From NCBI RefSeq assembly GCF_035712445.1, contig NZ_DASTAT010000139.1, forward strand, positions 1 through 59,822: a stretch of DNA of 59,822 bases, written 5' to 3'. Made by a program: the position numbers and the translations under genes. How positions within the stretch are numbered: the stretch's first letter is position 1; each line of letters opens with the position of its first letter. The stretch comes from Oligoflexus sp. Lineage in GTDB: Bacteria > Bdellovibrionota_B > Oligoflexia > Oligoflexales > Oligoflexaceae. Shown here piece by piece: positions 7,625 through 15,872 of the stretch. Below the pieces are notes generated by a model. That model saw nothing but the letters and a program-made list of their open reading frames with translations. It ran no database searches and had not been told where the DNA came from.

Positions 7625-10528
7625 ATGGAAGATCTGTTTGAAGCGATACGCGAAAATGCCAGCAAGGACGCCTGGTCACGCGGCGTGGAACTTGCGCGAC
7701 AGGACGCGGTAACGGGTGACCGTAGCACGGATGAAGAAATTATTTTGCGCGTGCTCGATCGCAAGACCGGAGTCAGCGCCGTCATCACTCTTCTTCCTGA
7801 TGACCTGGATTGGAACCGCGACTGTGCCTGCAAGGTTGATCCCTGTCCGCATGTGGCCGCAGCGATCATCGCGCTCAAGAGAGCGCACGAGCAGGGTCAG
7901 GAGCTGCCCAAATCGAAAACAGCGGCCGGCACCATCGTGCATGCGCTGACGCGCGATCACGGGGCTCTGCATTTTGAGCGCGTGATCAATCTCGACGGTC
8001 AGCTGCAGCTGCTCACAACGCCTCTGACCAGCATTTCCACCGGTCGCGTGACCAGTGTTCCGGTCACGCCCACCAAGGTTGACCTTGCCGTGGAATCCGC
8101 TCTGCAAGGCGATCGCCGTGGCCGACTGCAGGCAGCGACCTTCGCGCGGATTCTGCCACTGCTGATCGAGGCGGAGGTCACGCTTGATGGTCAACCCTGT
8201 GCTGTGAAACGCGAGCCTCTGGGCCTTGTGATTGCCATTCGGGACGAGGGCATCGGCATTCATGTCCTGGGAAAAAGGGATGCGCGCATCATCGAAACCT
8301 TCAGCAACGGCGCGGTGCTGAGCGCCGAAGGCCTGCATCCCCAGGCTGAAATCCAGCTGGATCCGGAAGAGCGGCAGATGCTGGTCAATGGCTTTCATGT
8401 TCCCCTGCGTGATCTTGAAAAATTTTCGAGTGAAACGCTTCCCAAATGGGAACGGCGCTTTCGCATTGAAAATACCGCCAGCAATATGCCGAAGTTCGTC
8501 GATGCCGAGGCAAGGCTCGATCTCTATCTGGAGGCGCGTGGCCACGAACTCTGGCTGCAGCCTGGCCTCGTCTATGGCGATCCTCCGATAGCGCGCATTC
8601 GTGATGGCGTTTTCCGTCCGACCGGCTCCGAGGTTCCCATTCGCAATCCGGATCGGGAACGAAAACTCAAGGATGATCTTTGGCGGCAATGGGGTATGGA
8701 ACTTTATCAGGGCCGACTCTATGCAGCGCCTGAAGCCATTCGCATGGTCGAACATTTCAAGAATTGGGATGGTGCGATCAGCGGCGATGGATTCCGTCAT
8801 TTCCGTAAAATGGGGCGCTTGAAAGCGGATGTGAGCTGGCGGAATGGGCGCCTTGAACTGGATATGGAATTGGAAGCTTCGCCCGGAAAAAATCAGGTGG
8901 ATGGAGCGGCGGCTCTGAAAGCCTGGGAGCGCGGGGAAAGTCTGGTTCCGCTGCTGGATGGTGGTTTTGCGGAACTGCCCCAGGATTGGTTCGCACGTTT
9001 TGGAAAAATGGTCCTGGATCTTCTTTTGGCCCAGGAAAACAAGGAGTCGCTCCCCAAAGCGGCCCTGCCCCAGGTCATACAACTCTTCGAAGAGCAAGGT
9101 AAAGCCAGTCCTCCCGACCTGGCCGCGTTCCGGCGACTCAGGCACTTTGATTTTCATAAGGCTGATGTTCGTTTGCCGCCGCATTTCAAAGCCGAACTCA
9201 GGGCCTATCAGAAGCAGGGCGTGGCCTGGCTTCAGCATCTGAAAGCTTTGGAACTCGGGGCTCTCCTGGCCGATGACATGGGTCTTGGGAAAACCGTTCA
9301 GGCGATTGCCACTCTTTCGCCGGAAGGCAATCTGATCATCGCGCCGACCAGCGTTCTGCCCAATTGGAAACGTGAGCTGGAACGCTTCCGCCCTGATCTG
9401 CGGGTTGTGATCTATCACGGTCCGCAAAGGCAATGGAATCCGTCTGCGAATGTCGTGCTGACGAGTTACGGACTGGTCCGAAGCGAAGAGGAACGCTTTG
9501 CCGGCATCACCTGGAATACCCTCGTGCTCGATGAGGCGCAGACCATCAAAAATCCCGAGAGTCGCATCGCTCAGGCTGTTCAAAAACTGCAGGGAAAGTT
9601 TCGGCTCGCGCTGTCGGGAACTCCTGTGGAAAATCGTCTGGATGATCTTTGGAGTCTTTTTGCATTCCTGAATCCAGGCCTGCTGGGAGGGCGCAAGGAT
9701 TTCCGGGAACGCTTCAGTCGGCCTATCGAGGATGGTCAGGAGGCCGTGGCAGACCGTTTGAGACAGATCATAAAACCCTTTATTTTAAGGCGTCTCAAGC
9801 GTGATGTGGCCCCTGAGTTGCCACCGCGCATCGAAAAAGTTTTGTATGCCGAACTCTGGCCGGAAGAACGTGAGCTTTATTCCGCACTGCAGGCGGCCAC
9901 GCGCCGTGATGTGGTCGAGAAACTTCAGGCGGGCGGCTCGGTGATCGAGGCCCTCGAAGCTCTGCTCAGAATGCGGCAGGCCTGCTGTCATCCCGCGCTG
10001 CTGCCTCAGCAGTCTGCACCGCATTCCTCGAAACTCACCGTTTTGATGGAAAGTCTGGAGGTGGCTCTGGCAGAGGGACACAAGGCTTTGGTCTTCTCGC
10101 AGTGGACCAGCCTTCTCGATCTTTTGGAACCGATCCTGCAAACAGCGGGCATGCGCTATCTTCGATTGGACGGCAGCACGAACGATCGCCAGGCCGTGGT
10201 CGATGCCTTTCAAAATCCCGATGGTCCTCCGGTCCTGATCATGTCGCTGAAAGCCGGAGGCGTGGGTCTGAACCTGACCCAGGCCGATCATGTGTTCATC
10301 CTCGATCCCTGGTGGAACCCTGCGGCGCAGGATCAGGCTGCGGATCGCGCGCATCGCATTGGGCAGGACCGCACGGTCATGATTCATCCCATCGTGGCCC
10401 TGGATAGCGTCGAGGAAAAAATACTGGAGCTGCAGGCTGCAAAGCGCGCCCTGGCGGCCGCTGCGGTCGGCGAAGGAGCGGCGATTCCGTCCCTGTCCCG
10501 CAACGAGCTTCTGGAACTTCTCGCTTGA
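7625..10528 (+). CDS. SNF2/Rad54-family DNA helicase with N-terminal SWIM zinc finger
   Basis: A large ATP-dependent DNA translocase (967 residues). Order: a SWIM zinc finger near residues 60-75 (CACKVDPCPHVAA), a long linker region typical of bacterial SNF2 proteins, then the helicase core. Core motifs: DDMGLGKTVQA (Walker A), LDEAQ (motif II), ALSGTPVENRLDDLWSLF (motif III region), LVFSQWTSLLDLL (motif IV) and DQAADRAHRIGQDR (motif VI). All appear intact. Bacterial homologues are HepA/RapA-like or of unknown role in DNA or transcription remodelling. The ATG is preceded by CGAGG. It is divergently transcribed from the RHH gene with a 64-base gap. Confidence 0.93.
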   Translation: MEDLFEAIRENASKDAWSRGVELARQDAVTGDRSTDEEIILRVLDRKTGVSAVITLLPDDLDWNRDCACKVDPCPHVAAAIIALKRAHEQGQELPKSKTAAGTIVHALTRDHGALHFERVINLDGQLQLLTTPLTSISTGRVTSVPVTPTKVDLAVESALQGDRRGRLQAATFARILPLLIEAEVTLDGQPCAVKREPLGLVIAIRDEGIGIHVLGKRDARIIETFSNGAVLSAEGLHPQAEIQLDPEERQMLVNGFHVPLRDLEKFSSETLPKWERRFRIENTASNMPKFVDAEARLDLYLEARGHELWLQPGLVYGDPPIARIRDGVFRPTGSEVPIRNPDRERKLKDDLWRQWGMELYQGRLYAAPEAIRMVEHFKNWDGAISGDGFRHFRKMGRLKADVSWRNGRLELDMELEASPGKNQVDGAAALKAWERGESLVPLLDGGFAELPQDWFARFGKMVLDLLLAQENKESLPKAALPQVIQLFEEQGKASPPDLAAFRRLRHFDFHKADVRLPPHFKAELRAYQKQGVAWLQHLKALELGALLADDMGLGKTVQAIATLSPEGNLIIAPTSVLPNWKRELERFRPDLRVVIYHGPQRQWNPSANVVLTSYGLVRSEEERFAGITWNTLVLDEAQTIKNPESRIAQAVQKLQGKFRLALSGTPVENRLDDLWSLFAFLNPGLLGGRKDFRERFSRPIEDGQEAVADRLRQIIKPFILRRLKRDVAPELPPRIEKVLYAELWPEERELYSALQAATRRDVVEKLQAGGSVIEALEALLRMRQACCHPALLPQQSAPHSSKLTVLMESLEVALAEGHKALVFSQWTSLLDLLEPILQTAGMRYLRLDGSTNDRQAVVDAFQNPDGPPVLIMSLKAGGVGLNLTQADHVFILDPWWNPAAQDQAADRAHRIGQDRTVMIHPIVALDSVEEKILELQAAKRALAAAAVGEGAAIPSLSRNELLELLA

Positions 10529-10540
10529 GCACGCAAAACA

Positions 10541-10565
10541 GCCTGGTTTTATCAAAAAACCAGGC
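10541..10565 (+). terminator. Hairpin after SNF2 helicase gene
   Basis: GCCTGGTTTT (10541-10550) pairs with AAAACCAGGC (10556-10565) around a 5-base loop. It lies 13 bases after the helicase stop. No real T tract follows, so it may be a weak terminator or a transcript-stabilising hairpin. Confidence 0.55.
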
Positions 10566-10662
10566 GCCCCCTTATCCAAAGGGGTCAACTCCCTACCGTA
10601 ATCCGCCGATATCTCAGGCAAGGCCCAGCTCTTTCCGGCCATGACAGAGGAGTGGTTTCACC

Positions 10663-11829
10663 TTGGGAAACTATGATAAAGACCTCAGCGTTCTGGTGCT
10701 GTCGGCGCACAAGGATCATGCGGAAACAATCCTGAAAGCGCTCAAAAAACTGGAACTGAATAAAATCCATCTGATGGATAACGGCATCGAAGCCCTGCAG
10801 AAGATGACCGAACAGAGCTTTGGCTTTTTGATCTGCGATCAGAACATCCGTTTTATCTCCGGCTGGCTCCTGATCAAGGAAATCAAAACCTCGGACCGTA
10901 TTCCCAACATCCCCGTGATCCTCTTTGGCAAGGATGCCCAGCCGGAAAGCGATGATGTCCTGAAACGCTATGGCCTGATCAAGTATCTGCAGTTCCCTGT
11001 GCAGCCTTCAGACCTCGATTTCACGATCCATTCGACGCTTTCCCTTTTCAACACCTCGGGCACGGTGGAAAACAAGTACACCAAAGCCAAGGATTCGCTC
11101 CTGAACAATAAATCGAAGGAAGCGATCGAACTTTACTCCGAGCTGCGCGGCCTGACCAAAAACAGCGCGCGAAGCTCGATGGGCCTCGCCCAGGCCTTTC
11201 TGCAGGATAAGCAGGCAGCCCAGGCGGACAGGGTGATCGAGGAACTCTCGCGCAGTGATGAGGATTCCCCGGCGCGCTCGCTCCTGCAGGCGAAGATTCA
11301 TCTGCAGAAAAACGAGTCGGACCGGGCCTTTGATCTTTTGAAAAAAATCCTGGACCAGGTGCCGAACGGTTTCTATTACACCAAGGCCATCAAACTCCTG
11401 ATGGACTTTCAGCAGTTCCGCAGCGCGGCTCCCTTGTGCCACGCGGCCATGCGGGCTGGAATCGAACGACCGGAATTTCTGCTGTGCCTGGGCAAGGATC
11501 GTTACAATGAAGGCGATATGGAAGGCGCGCTGGATTATACTCAGCAGCATGAAAGCTCGTTCGGCATGACCAACGAGATCTATAACCTTCGCGGCGTCTG
11601 CTTTAAAAAGCTGGGCGATCATACCCGGGCGATTGAATCGTATGAACAGGCCCTGCGCCTGAATCCCACCGATTCACGCGTCTACTTCAACCTTGCGATG
11701 TGTTCGATCCAGATGAAGCGGAATGATGAAGCGGCCCGCTATCTGGAATTCTGCCTTCAGTATTCTCCCAACTTTCCCAAGGCGCGCGAGAAGCTGGATG
11801 AACTGCGCAAAAGGAATCCGGCAGCATGA
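10663..11829 (+). CDS. Degenerate receiver domain fused to TPR repeats
   Basis: 388 residues. Residues 1-130 have a receiver fold with the acceptor-position Asp in FLICDQN (about 59), but the acidic pair after strand 1 is replaced by SAHKD and the usual Lys near the end is Gln (FPVQPSD), so phosphorylation may be weak or absent. Residues 140-388 are helical tetratricopeptide repeats; the clearest unit is about 310-350 (YNLRGVCFKKLGDHTRAIES). The TTG start is supported by AGAGGAG about 10 bases upstream. Its stop overlaps the ATG of the CheA-like gene by 4 bases, so the two are translationally coupled and probably work together as scaffold and kinase (inference). Confidence 0.82.
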   Translation: MGNYDKDLSVLVLSAHKDHAETILKALKKLELNKIHLMDNGIEALQKMTEQSFGFLICDQNIRFISGWLLIKEIKTSDRIPNIPVILFGKDAQPESDDVLKRYGLIKYLQFPVQPSDLDFTIHSTLSLFNTSGTVENKYTKAKDSLLNNKSKEAIELYSELRGLTKNSARSSMGLAQAFLQDKQAAQADRVIEELSRSDEDSPARSLLQAKIHLQKNESDRAFDLLKKILDQVPNGFYYTKAIKLLMDFQQFRSAAPLCHAAMRAGIERPEFLLCLGKDRYNEGDMEGALDYTQQHESSFGMTNEIYNLRGVCFKKLGDHTRAIESYEQALRLNPTDSRVYFNLAMCSIQMKRNDEAARYLEFCLQYSPNFPKAREKLDELRKRNPAA

Positions 11830-13838
11830 GCGAATTTGGATCGGCCCTGGATGATGATATTCTGAACGACCTGCTCGGAAGCGGCGGGACGGACTATGAG
11901 CTGCGTCTGGTGGCGGTGACCGATCGCGGCGCGCGGGACCTCGTCCAGACCTTTCAAGCGCAGAATCCGACCATCCAGGTGACGGCGGCTCACTACGAAG
12001 ACGATGTCCGCATCTTTCTGGAGGATGCAGATATCGTACTTTTGGAGTGCCGCATTCTGGAAGGGTTCAAGGATCTGAAACTCATCAATTCCATCCGCCA
12101 GATCAGGCCCTTGATTCCGATCGTGGCCATCAGCAGCAACATGGACGCGGAATTCATGGTCGCCGCCTATGAAACAGGCGTCTCCGACTACATCAGCGTC
12201 AGCACCTTGCCCGAACTTTTGCTGGCGAAGCTCCGCACCCTGCATCGGATGGCGGAAGCCACGCGCTTTCTGGAAACCAAGAACAAGGAAGTCGTCGACA
12301 CCATGCAGTCGCTGCGACATTCCAAGGAAAAGTTGAAGTCCGAAATCAATTCCCGCATCAATGCCGAAACCCAGAAGGAGTTCGCCCAGGAACTGGCGAC
12401 GATCCTGAAGCAGAATAAAGAGATCCTGGATAACCTGAGGGAAGCCTTTTTCATCATCAAAAAAGATCTGACCATTGCACCGACCACATCCGCATCCTGC
12501 CGCGTCCTCTTCGGTCGCGATCCAGGACGAAAGCCCCTGGGCAAAACCCTTGGCTTCCGTGATGAGAAGGAAGAATTTCTGCGCATGTCCCTGGAGCAGC
12601 TGTTCGAAGACTTCATGCCCACCGATGTCACGCTGCGCATGTTGCCGCGGCAGGTCATGACGGTGAAGAATCGCAGCCTTGACCTTGCCTACACTCTGAT
12701 CCGCGATGCACAGAATAAACCCGATCGCGTGATCGTGGTCGCTGCCGATGTTACGGAAACCGTGCTTCAGCAGCAGGCCTATCAGAAACAGCTCGATACC
12801 TCGAACTGCCTCTTTTCCATACTGCAGAACCGGGATGCATTCCTGGAATTCCTCGCTGATTTTAAAAATGACCTGCAGACGCTGCGCAGCTCCAAACAGC
12901 GTGAAACCTGCATGCGCGTCCTTCATACCATCAAAGGCAACAGCGGGGTCTATAATCTCGATTTCCTGCAAAAGCGCATCCATGCCATGGAAACGATGGT
13001 GGCTCAGAAGAAATCGAGTGATGCGGCGTTCTTTGCTTTCATTCAAAAAGCCGCCACCGATATTGAAGAGCAGATGCAGCGTTTTCTGCAGCGGCATCAG
13101 AAAATTCTGGACATGGATTACCAGGAATCGCGCCAGGATATTTATACCATGACCGGCGAGCAGCTGCAGGGCCTTCTGACTCTGGCGCGGGATGTGGAAA
13201 GTGGCACGCGCAAGGTTCTCATCAAGGAACTGGAAGGCCTTCGCAGCCGCCCCCTCAGCATTCTGACCGCACCGCTTCATAACAGTGTGCATCGGGTTGC
13301 GAAAAAGCTGGGCCGGGATATCGACTTTACAATAATCGGCGACGGCTGGCGCACCGATATCGAATCACTTTCGCCTCTTTTCCGAAGCCTGGTGCACCTT
13401 GTCAACAACGCCTGCGATCATGGCATTAAATCGCCTGATGATCGTGTGGCCGCTGGGAAGCCTGCCCGCGGGATCCTTAGGCTCAGCATGGGGCCGGATG
13501 AGGGCTTCGGCTTGAAAATCGTGATCGAAGATGATGGGGCCGGTATTCACGCTGATCGCATCCTGGAAGTCGCGCGCAAGAAAAATCTTTTGCCCGAGCT
13601 GCAGCTGCAAAGATTGAACAGGGATCAGATTCACGCTCTTATTTTCCTGGATGGATTTTCCACCTCGACCGAGATATCGCAGACCTCGGGCCGAGGCGTC
13701 GGCATGTCTGCGGTCAAGGCCGAAGTGGAAAAGTTGGACGGTTCGATCACCATTGCCACCAAACCGGGATCAGGCACCTGTTTTACTCTGCGCATTCCCG
13801 GTGTGTCCCTGCAGGATCAAAGCGGTAAAGCTGCGTGA
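11826..13838 (+). CDS. CheA-like hybrid: degenerate REC, PAS-like region, Hpt, HATPase
   Basis: 670 residues. Residues 25-145 resemble a receiver but the acceptor-position Asp appears as Glu (VLLECRI). A helical linker and a PAS-like segment (about 200-310) follow. An Hpt domain has the phospho-accepting His near 367 in HTIKGNSG. The C-terminal half is a CheA-type ATPase: N box VNNACDHGIKSPDDR, G1 EDDGAGIH, G2 TSGRGVGMSAV and G3 GSGTCFTL. Unlike CheA there is no separate CheW-like domain after the ATPase. It probably autophosphorylates at the Hpt His and passes phosphate to an unlinked regulator. It is coupled to the REC-TPR gene. Confidence 0.82.
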   Translation: MSEFGSALDDDILNDLLGSGGTDYELRLVAVTDRGARDLVQTFQAQNPTIQVTAAHYEDDVRIFLEDADIVLLECRILEGFKDLKLINSIRQIRPLIPIVAISSNMDAEFMVAAYETGVSDYISVSTLPELLLAKLRTLHRMAEATRFLETKNKEVVDTMQSLRHSKEKLKSEINSRINAETQKEFAQELATILKQNKEILDNLREAFFIIKKDLTIAPTTSASCRVLFGRDPGRKPLGKTLGFRDEKEEFLRMSLEQLFEDFMPTDVTLRMLPRQVMTVKNRSLDLAYTLIRDAQNKPDRVIVVAADVTETVLQQQAYQKQLDTSNCLFSILQNRDAFLEFLADFKNDLQTLRSSKQRETCMRVLHTIKGNSGVYNLDFLQKRIHAMETMVAQKKSSDAAFFAFIQKAATDIEEQMQRFLQRHQKILDMDYQESRQDIYTMTGEQLQGLLTLARDVESGTRKVLIKELEGLRSRPLSILTAPLHNSVHRVAKKLGRDIDFTIIGDGWRTDIESLSPLFRSLVHLVNNACDHGIKSPDDRVAAGKPARGILRLSMGPDEGFGLKIVIEDDGAGIHADRILEVARKKNLLPELQLQRLNRDQIHALIFLDGFSTSTEISQTSGRGVGMSAVKAEVEKLDGSITIATKPGSGTCFTLRIPGVSLQDQSGKAA

Positions 13839-13886
13839 TGATTACGGCAGCATCAAAGCGGTAAAACTGCCTGATAATCACGGCAG
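13816..13886. repeat. 36-bp imperfect tandem repeat spanning two convergent stop codons
   Basis: Two 35-base copies (13816-13850 and 13852-13886, period 36) start with ATCAAAGCGGTAAA and differ at about five positions. Each holds a small inverted repeat, GCTGC...GCAGC in copy 1 and CTGCC...GGCAG in copy 2. Copy 1 contains the CheA-like stop and copy 2 the alpha-galactosidase stop on the other strand. It may be a duplicated terminator element; no T tract is obvious. Confidence 0.7.
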
Positions 13887-15737
13887 GATGCGCGCAGCGT
13901 TTTTGGGAACCGTGACCCCTTCCACCGTTTTCTTGCCATTGCCAAAATTCATAAAGACCCGTGTTCCATCCGGCATAAGCCAAAGCTCGGGAACTTTCTG
14001 TTCGGCGGTAAAAAGCCTGTCTTTCATGTTATTCAATTCAGCAGGAATTTCCGCGGGAAAATAGCTGGCGAGCCGCGCAGGCTGACTGGAAAGTCCATTC
14101 TGAACCTGCGGCCCCGTATAACCCCAGCCCCAACGTTCAGAATCCAGACGCGGCAGATGATCGGATACCACCATAGCCCCACCCGTCGCGGCCGCCACCC
14201 AGGCCCCGGCCTCGACCTCATCGCGAGATAGAGCCCGTAAAAGCGCAGGATCCGCATCACACAGAGTCACCTGGCAATAGGCCTGGCGTCCTGCAACCGA
14301 ACGCGCCTGGTTCGCAATGAAACTGGGAGCCGGTCGCGGCAGCCCAAGGAACGCTGGTTTGAATGCGATATCACCACCGACACGCCAGGCATCGGCGTAT
14401 TCCAGCGTGGCAAGCGGAGGCGCCCCGACCGCGAGCAGAAGAATATCATCACCAGCCGCCTCACGAATCAAACGCAGAGCCTCGTGATAAGCCTGCATGC
14501 CTGTCCAGGACTGGGCGCGTTTGCCTTCCAAAGCGCCTGCAAACAGGAAGTCAATCTTGAGCGTTTCAACACCGAAGCCTACCAGGCGTTGAATGGTATC
14601 CTGCAGATGTGCCGCCACCACAGGCTGCGATACATCCAAAACCAAAAGATCAACGCCTTTGGGATTTCGATACACAGCGTCTTTAACAAACCACGTGGGA
14701 TGAAGACGGGCGATTTCACTCGCAGGGTTTGCAAGCAAAGGCGCAATCCAAAGGCCCATATGCATATCCGCGGCCTTGAGGGTTTGCACGAGCCCCTTCA
14801 CACCCGAAGGAAATTTTGCATTCGGCTCCCAATCTCCCCACTCCTTCTGCCAGCCATCATCCAAAGTGAGAGTCAGCTGCGCATCGGGCCGGCGCGGGCT
14901 CCAGAATTTTTGCACGGGCTGAATATTCGCAAGGAAATCCTTTTCGGTCACATCATCCCAAAGGTCATACCATGAATTCCAACCGATCAAAGGCGCCCTT
15001 CTGAATTCCTTGCGGCGTGTTTCCAAAGACGCCGCATAAGCGTCCAGATGCTTCTGAAGATCCGGCCCGAGCCCCAGGAACCAGTTTTCCTGAATCCCCT
15101 CCCCTGCCTTGAGCCGCAGCTTTTCACCGGCGCCGCTGATCAGCTTCACGCCATAGACATCAGGCCCGCTTTGAAAAAACTGCACATAGGACTTGAGTCG
15201 CGCCGCGGTCGTCGCACCGGCCAGAAAACTGGCCTGATCGCTGCCGATGTAACTCATCCACCAGGACAGTTCCTTGCCCCTTCGATAAACTTCATCCTCA
15301 CCCGTTTTTTGTAGGGCCTCCTGCAGTTTCACGGCCGAGGGTTCCGCAGCCAGCTGAATGATTCCAGTCTGCGACCAGGACTGAAATCCTTGCGAGAGCC
15401 AGCCTCGAACGCCTGGAATCCTGAGGCTTCCCTGCAAACCAAAGCCTTGAAATTCAGTATCCCCGGCAGCCTGAAAGGAAAGCGCAAGCTGTGTTCCCAG
15501 CGTGCTCAGGGTCATGCGTCCCCGTCCGGGAAAGTCGCAGATCTGGATCTGTTCGCTCACCGAGCAGGATTCCGCAGGGATCCAGTTTCCCCCTTCCCCA
15601 CGCATAACGGGAGTGAGTTCCAGGTCAAGCCCCCGGGTAAAATCATTCATTCGTACCCGCTGATCCTCGAAAACCAGCGAAGTCGAGCCCTGAGCCAGTC
15701 CGCTGACCAGCGTCAACGTCCATAGAAATTTGGTCAT
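13878..15737 (-). CDS. Secreted GH36-type alpha-galactosidase
   Basis: Predicted hydrolase of terminal alpha-galactosides. It starts with a signal peptide (MTKFLWTLTLVSGLAQG), then a beta-sandwich domain (to about residue 240) and a TIM barrel opening with LIGWNSWYDLW. Family landmarks: LTLDDGWQKEWGDW, LKIDFLF with the nucleophile Asp (about 396), and WRVGGDIAF with the likely acid/base Asp (about 457). 619 residues is near the usual GH36/GH27-like size. The ATG is preceded by GAGGGGGA. It stands alone between the CheA-like gene (convergent) and the P450 gene (divergent), so it is probably its own unit. Confidence 0.87.
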   Translation of the reverse strand: MTKFLWTLTLVSGLAQGSTSLVFEDQRVRMNDFTRGLDLELTPVMRGEGGNWIPAESCSVSEQIQICDFPGRGRMTLSTLGTQLALSFQAAGDTEFQGFGLQGSLRIPGVRGWLSQGFQSWSQTGIIQLAAEPSAVKLQEALQKTGEDEVYRRGKELSWWMSYIGSDQASFLAGATTAARLKSYVQFFQSGPDVYGVKLISGAGEKLRLKAGEGIQENWFLGLGPDLQKHLDAYAASLETRRKEFRRAPLIGWNSWYDLWDDVTEKDFLANIQPVQKFWSPRRPDAQLTLTLDDGWQKEWGDWEPNAKFPSGVKGLVQTLKAADMHMGLWIAPLLANPASEIARLHPTWFVKDAVYRNPKGVDLLVLDVSQPVVAAHLQDTIQRLVGFGVETLKIDFLFAGALEGKRAQSWTGMQAYHEALRLIREAAGDDILLLAVGAPPLATLEYADAWRVGGDIAFKPAFLGLPRPAPSFIANQARSVAGRQAYCQVTLCDADPALLRALSRDEVEAGAWVAAATGGAMVVSDHLPRLDSERWGWGYTGPQVQNGLSSQPARLASYFPAEIPAELNNMKDRLFTAEQKVPELWLMPDGTRVFMNFGNGKKTVEGVTVPKNAARILP

Positions 15738-15872
15738 GAGGTCCCCCTCATTGAAGTGTTCCTAACCTTATAAACCGTCTTGAAGAAAGCTTCCATTTCG
15801 TACCGCTGGCGAGCAAAGAATTCATGCTTATGGTAGGATATCCTTTCCATCATCATGACGAGGATAACGCTT

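Noticed and set aside
7676..9583. 635-codon open frame antisense to the SNF2 helicase gene
   Set aside because: It is the complement of a high-G+C gene with clear helicase motifs; its translation shows no family pattern.
15835..15844. Perfect 10-bp palindrome AGGATATCCT before the P450 gene as an operator
   Set aside because: A single short palindrome near the start is too weak without further copies or conservation.
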